Source of the DNA: a virus
Length of the DNA stretch: 30,544 nucleotides
IMG/VR virus record: IMGVR_UViG_3300028392_000216
Location: 1 to 30,544 of that record
Direction: 5' to 3' (one strand)
The position numbers and the translations under genes were made by a program. Every line of letters begins with the position of its first letter. The first letter of the stretch is position 1. Below, one piece after another: positions 27,533 to 30,544 of the stretch. The notes under the pieces were generated by a model, which saw only the letters and a program-made list of their open reading frames with translations, was not told the origin of the DNA and searched no databases.

Positions 27533-28882
27533 TCAAACTTGAGGCTCTGGGGCTTCGTCTGGGTCTTGGGCTTCGCTAGGCTTGCGTGGGGCTATTAGTC
27601 GCCACCCTAGGGCTGGCAACATCTGCATAACTTCGCAGTCCCAGAAGTGGTTGTCGCGACTCGCTATCTGTTCCCAGATTGCACGACCCGATTGAGAAAC
27701 AGTCCTACGCTCAGACTGCATTTGTTGGACGTATTCGTCTGGGACATTGTCAGCCCTTGTGTGCTTTCCTTGCCTAATAAGCAGAGCCAGTTGGTCTTTA
27801 AATCTAAGGTTAGAAAAGTAAGTCCGCTTGGTTCTCTTTGTGCCTATATTCTCCACGACAGGCGGTGAGTAAGGTCTGTGCTCAGACTTCATTCCAACTG
27901 GGGTGCGCACTTTCCACGTGAACTCATTTCTCTGATCGCCTCTGGTAGCGTGCCAGCCATTAACCGCACAAGCGTTCAAGACTTCGTCCTGCTGATCACC
28001 GCTATCCACAAATACATTGGCTGGGTGAACTTCAAACTTCTTATGAATGTCAATTACTTCACCCCACGCAAAACAATAGCCACATTGAACAAGTCGCGAC
28101 AAACCCTCTCCGTTCCAAGACCTAACAACCCAGTAGAAGCCACGTCTCTGAACGTCCACAGTCATAAACCGCATACGCACAAAGTCTGGTGCTAGTTTCA
28201 TTTCTGGAGTTAATAAAGAACCCGGAACTGGACGACCTTTAACAAACCCACCTTCTTCTTCCCAGTTAGTTTCTAAAAGATAGCCACCCGCAGCTGTGGC
28301 TAAGTTAATCTCGTCCGCTTCTTCTTTAAACTCTTGAGCCAGACGTTTTTGTATAAAGATTTTAATCGGCTCACGATCACCGTAATCTTTTAAATAAGAC
28401 TTAGCCTTAATTCTTTCCACCGCCAACTCACCCCACGACATCGTGGCAAGTGCGTTCCATTGTAAGCCAATTGCACCAGTGGGTTTGTTTGAAACTTTGG
28501 AAACAAATGAGCCACGCTTGTTCGCTTCTAAACGTATTCCTGGGTTATCTGGCAACAGGGTTTTGCACTGCTCACATTCGTAAGTTGTTTGCTTCTGAAC
28601 TTTTAATAAGTCCCAGTCTCCGTTCACTTTTGCGTCCTGCGGAAACTTAACTTGTTCCCAAACCCAAGGTTGCAGGTAATCACATTGAGGACACCGGAAA
28701 CACCAGTCTTTAATGTCAGTGGTTGAGTGCAGCTGATGGAACTCTTGACCCTCTGACCCGCCTTGACTCATTATAATACGCTTACCCAAATAGCCGAAAG
28801 CGGTAACACGTGCGGACGCTTCCGCTAAATGTCCCTGTGGGGCTTGCCACGCTTCATCTATAATTAAATACCGCAAAGACAA
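27533..28882 (-). CDS. terL: Terminase large subunit, Walker B and nuclease part (frame broken)
   Basis: This is the second part of the GpA-family terminase. Its open frame extends upstream beyond the TTG at 28882, so that TTG is probably not a real start. Walker B is LIIDE at residues 6-10, then comes the family stretch QGHLAEASARVTAFGYLGKR. Cysteine clusters CFRCPQC (61-67) and YECEQC, a little further on, look like zinc-binding sites before the nuclease. MTVDVQRRG and NVFVDSGDQ look like the acidic motifs of the RNase H-like nuclease that cuts concatemers. The domains present here complement the N-terminal half exactly, so the protein is complete apart from one base. Confidence 0.88.
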   Translation of the reverse strand: MSLRYLIIDEAWQAPQGHLAEASARVTAFGYLGKRIIMSQGGSEGQEFHQLHSTTDIKDWCFRCPQCDYLQPWVWEQVKFPQDAKVNGDWDLLKVQKQTTYECEQCKTLLPDNPGIRLEANKRGSFVSKVSNKPTGAIGLQWNALATMSWGELAVERIKAKSYLKDYGDREPIKIFIQKRLAQEFKEEADEINLATAAGGYLLETNWEEEGGFVKGRPVPGSLLTPEMKLAPDFVRMRFMTVDVQRRGFYWVVRSWNGEGLSRLVQCGYCFAWGEVIDIHKKFEVHPANVFVDSGDQQDEVLNACAVNGWHATRGDQRNEFTWKVRTPVGMKSEHRPYSPPVVENIGTKRTKRTYFSNLRFKDQLALLIRQGKHTRADNVPDEYVQQMQSERRTVSQSGRAIWEQIASRDNHFWDCEVMQMLPALGWRLIAPRKPSEAQDPDEAPEPQV

Positions 28883-29337
28883 ACGCTGTAAGTTTGCTTC
28901 ATTAAATATACCACGACAATAAAGTCTATAGTCGTTGACCTTTCCATATCGTCGTTGCGTAAGCGTTTTTTAACTGGTGGGCAATTGTTCCAGACTGGAC
29001 GCAGGTATCGCAAAGCAAAGTCTTTGGCTTCTAAGTCTGTCTTTTGTAAAAACATCATTGGGGCTGGGTGGTTTGCGATCACGTAGCAAGTGAACAAACG
29101 AGCAAACAAAGTCTTCCCCGATTGAATAGAAGCCAAAGTGGTTAATAGTTTTGTTTCTGGGTCAGCTGCAATTCGCAACGCTTCCGCAACCCAAGGAGTT
29201 CGGTCTGCTTTAAAAGAACCGGGCATTGGTGAGTCTGGGATAGCCAGCACGTTGTTTTCGCACCATTCGACAATGTCGCCAGAGTCTGTTGGCTTTAAGA
29301 CTTCTTTTCCAATTAGTAGAAGGTCGTCTTTTGTCAT
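28864..29337 (-). CDS. terL: Terminase large subunit, N-terminal ATPase part (frame broken)
   Basis: This is the first part of a GpA-family large terminase, the motor ATPase that pumps DNA into the prohead. Walker A is S-I-Q-S-G-K-T at residues 70-76, followed by the QKTDLEAKDFALRYLRP segment typical of the family. The frame goes wrong after P-V-K-K, at a run of six A on the minus strand (28966-28971), and ends about 30 residues later. Adding one A there joins it to the downstream half and gives one frame of about 601 codons across 27533-29337, a normal GpA length. In the -1 frame the sequence V-N-D-Y-R-L-Y-C-R-G leads straight into the Walker B region. This could be a homopolymer sequencing error, a real mutation, or slippage at the A6 run. 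Confidence 0.85.
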   Translation of the reverse strand: MTKDDLLLIGKEVLKPTDSGDIVEWCENNVLAIPDSPMPGSFKADRTPWVAEALRIAADPETKLLTTLASIQSGKTLFARLFTCYVIANHPAPMMFLQKTDLEAKDFALRYLRPVWNNCPPVKKRLRNDDMERSTTIDFIVVVYLMKQTYSVCLCGI

Positions 29338-29936
29338 TTGCTTAAGTCGGTGCGCACTTTGCGAGTCCAGTTTTCCAAAACCTTAAGAGCCTTGGCTGGG
29401 TTCTCTGGGTTGCACTGCTCTGCCACGTCCAAGCCAAGTTTGTCTAGGCGGTTAATGACTTCGCCCATAAGCGAACGCATAGCCTCAGTTGCGTCTGTGG
29501 CTCTGATGTATTCCCTATTCATCACTGCCAGCCTGTCAGCCTCTGCTTTTAATTTGGTTAGAGTATTAACAGTCTTGTCGTATGAGGCGTAAAGTTTCGA
29601 CTGCTGGGGAGAGCCTTCCCTAACCGCTTTGATGTATTGGTTTCTCGACAGCTGCACTAGGATACGCTGACGTTCGACTATGGAGTCAAAGGTTTCTAGA
29701 TTGGACGCTGGCTTGGCTTCAGAAGTTGTCGCGACAATAGGCAAGTCCACAGCCGATGGATCACCGTCCAACTTAAAGTTTCCCGGTGGGCGTCCTGTTT
29801 CTAAATGTCGCTCTGCTCTCCACTTCTCTGCGTCCTCAATTGAAGTCAGTGGCATACCTTCAGACACTAGTTGCGATATACGCCCACGTGTAAGTTCCCA
29901 ACGCTCTGCCAATTGGCTTTGAGAAACCTCAGCCAT
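29334..29936 (-). CDS. terS: Terminase small subunit-like DNA-binding protein
   Basis: A 200-residue protein with an N-terminal helix-turn-helix (residues 4-40, including SQLAERWELTRGRISQLV). It resembles the Nu1-type winged helix that recognises packaging sites and loads the large terminase. A Gly-Arg-Pro-Pro-Gly linker follows, and the C-terminal two thirds is helical and charged, as expected for an oligomerisation and large-subunit-binding region. It overlaps the large-terminase start by 4 nt. Its ATG directly follows the TAA of the Mom-like gene in the context CCAGAGTAA-ATG, which matches the half-motif seen before several other structural genes. The role is inferred from the HTH and from its position before terL. 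Confidence 0.8.
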   Translation of the reverse strand: MAEVSQSQLAERWELTRGRISQLVSEGMPLTSIEDAEKWRAERHLETGRPPGNFKLDGDPSAVDLPIVATTSEAKPASNLETFDSIVERQRILVQLSRNQYIKAVREGSPQQSKLYASYDKTVNTLTKLKAEADRLAVMNREYIRATDATEAMRSLMGEVINRLDKLGLDVAEQCNPENPAKALKVLENWTRKVRTDLSK

Positions 29937-30544
29937 TTACTCTGGTGGTTTAAATTGGTGCGTAGAGGTCGGAGTTGCACCGCCTTCTTCAGACTGGAAG
30001 TCTGACACACTGCTACCAGTGCTATCTACGCTTTCTTTGGGTTTGCCGAGATACATCTTTGCACCTCTGCGTTCAATTTCACTAAAGGGTAAAATCGGAA
30101 CTGTCAACCGTTGCTTATATTCTGGGTCTAGGAAGTAAATGTATCTTAGTTGAAAACCTTTAAGTGGCTTTGCTCCGTTCTTCTTCCACCAGCCAGAAGT
30201 TTTTCCAGTTTTCCTACCGGAGACATTCAGAGAAAGGTCAGTCACTCTGCGTCCGTCTGGCAGCTGTAAGATTGTGCGGTTCTCTTTAATGCCTGTTAAA
30301 TAAAAACCGCTGGCACGATATATTGTTCCGTCACCGCACTGCGTTCCGTCCGCAAATGATATGACCCAACTTATGTGAGGGTAATTCTTTTTAATCATAC
30401 GCAGAGCCACGCCCAAGGCTCGCGACTCGCTATTCTTTGGAAGCCAGTCCGCAAACGCCATACGATTAAGTTCTAGAAAAGAGTTCCAGCCTGTGCCTTC
30501 TACCAAGCCTTGTATTTTACTTTTATCCATTGACGAACCAAAGG
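29937..30544 (-). CDS. mom: Mom-like DNA adenine modification protein, 5' end outside the window
   Basis: The protein resembles the phage Mu Mom family, GNAT-fold enzymes that convert adenine in phage DNA to an N6-carbamoylmethyl form and protect it from restriction. The match rests on the core counted from the ATG at 30530: a P-K-N-S-E-S-R stretch (31-37), a WVISFAD stretch (55-61) and a DGTIYRASGF block (67-76). These recall the corresponding blocks of Mu Mom. The reading frame stays open from that ATG to the right edge with F-G-S-S, and known members have a further N-terminal part, so the true start probably lies outside the window. The C-terminal 40 residues are rich in Ser, Gly and Pro and look disordered. 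The stop codon directly abuts the small-terminase ATG, which implies co-expression with packaging genes. The family call is from recognised motifs, not from a search. Confidence 0.8.
   Translation of the reverse strand, partial: FGSSMDKSKIQGLVEGTGWNSFLELNRMAFADWLPKNSESRALGVALRMIKKNYPHISWVISFADGTQCGDGTIYRASGFYLTGIKENRTILQLPDGRRVTDLSLNVSGRKTGKTSGWWKKNGAKPLKGFQLRYIYFLDPEYKQRLTVPILPFSEIERRGAKMYLGKPKESVDSTGSSVSDFQSEEGGATPTSTHQFKPPE

Noticed and set aside
680-29735. The cyanobacterial HIP1 octamer GCGATCGC
   Set aside because: I found no copy. The enriched octamers are different, so this is at most an analogue.

Overview
The window is part of a tailed double-stranded DNA phage genome, or a prophage. 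Every gene I accept lies on the minus strand, packed end to end with 0-50 nt gaps or ATGA/TAATG-type overlaps, so transcription runs from right (30544) to left (1). The structural genes follow the order of lambda-like siphoviruses. I see no integrase, repressor, tRNA, CRISPR array or insertion sequence. GC looks to be in the mid-forties. Most start codons lack a Shine-Dalgarno sequence and instead carry short conserved leaders, which argues against an enterobacterial host. A Gram-negative host is suggested by the lipoprotein and by the endolysin with a signal peptide, but the host cannot be named from the sequence.

Head and packaging module (30544 to about 22800): a Mom-like DNA-modification gene running off the right edge, small terminase, a GpA-family large terminase broken by a one-base shift at an A6 run, a gpW-like connector, a lambda-family portal, an S49 head protease with a long acidic tail, a coiled-coil scaffold candidate and the major capsid protein, which ends at a strong terminator.

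Neck and tail module (22721 to 12699): a truncated PP-loop (PAPS-reductase-like) remnant, neck and tail-completion genes, a tail-tube candidate, a chaperone-position gene, a short tape measure, three tail-tip proteins and a 916-residue collagen-containing tail fibre.

Lysis and membrane region (12697 to 8459): a 46-residue membrane peptide, a lipoprotein, a 97-residue HEXXH protein, two holin-like membrane proteins, a block of unknown small genes and a secreted lytic transglycosylase-like endolysin.

Replication and recombination module (8462 to 64): RuvC-like resolvase, ERF annealing protein, four small unknown genes, RecE-like exonuclease, an SSB candidate, dNMP kinase, metallophosphoesterase, a helix-turn-helix protein, and a helicase that joins a DnaB N-terminal domain to a RepA-type ATPase. 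It is followed by an intergenic region with hairpins and 12-bp iterons (candidate origin) and two DNA-binding-like genes. Exonuclease, annealase, SSB and resolvase together suggest recombination-dependent replication.

The least expected signals are at DNA level. The 8-bp palindromes GTCGCGAC (15 copies) and GTGCGCAC (11 copies) are hugely over-represented and are read in all three codon frames. The heptamer GCAGCTG is found on one or the other strand at all 43 CAGCTG sites. A bipartite motif TTGAC-N4-TCGCCAGAGTAA sits directly upstream of five structural genes, with a sixth half copy.
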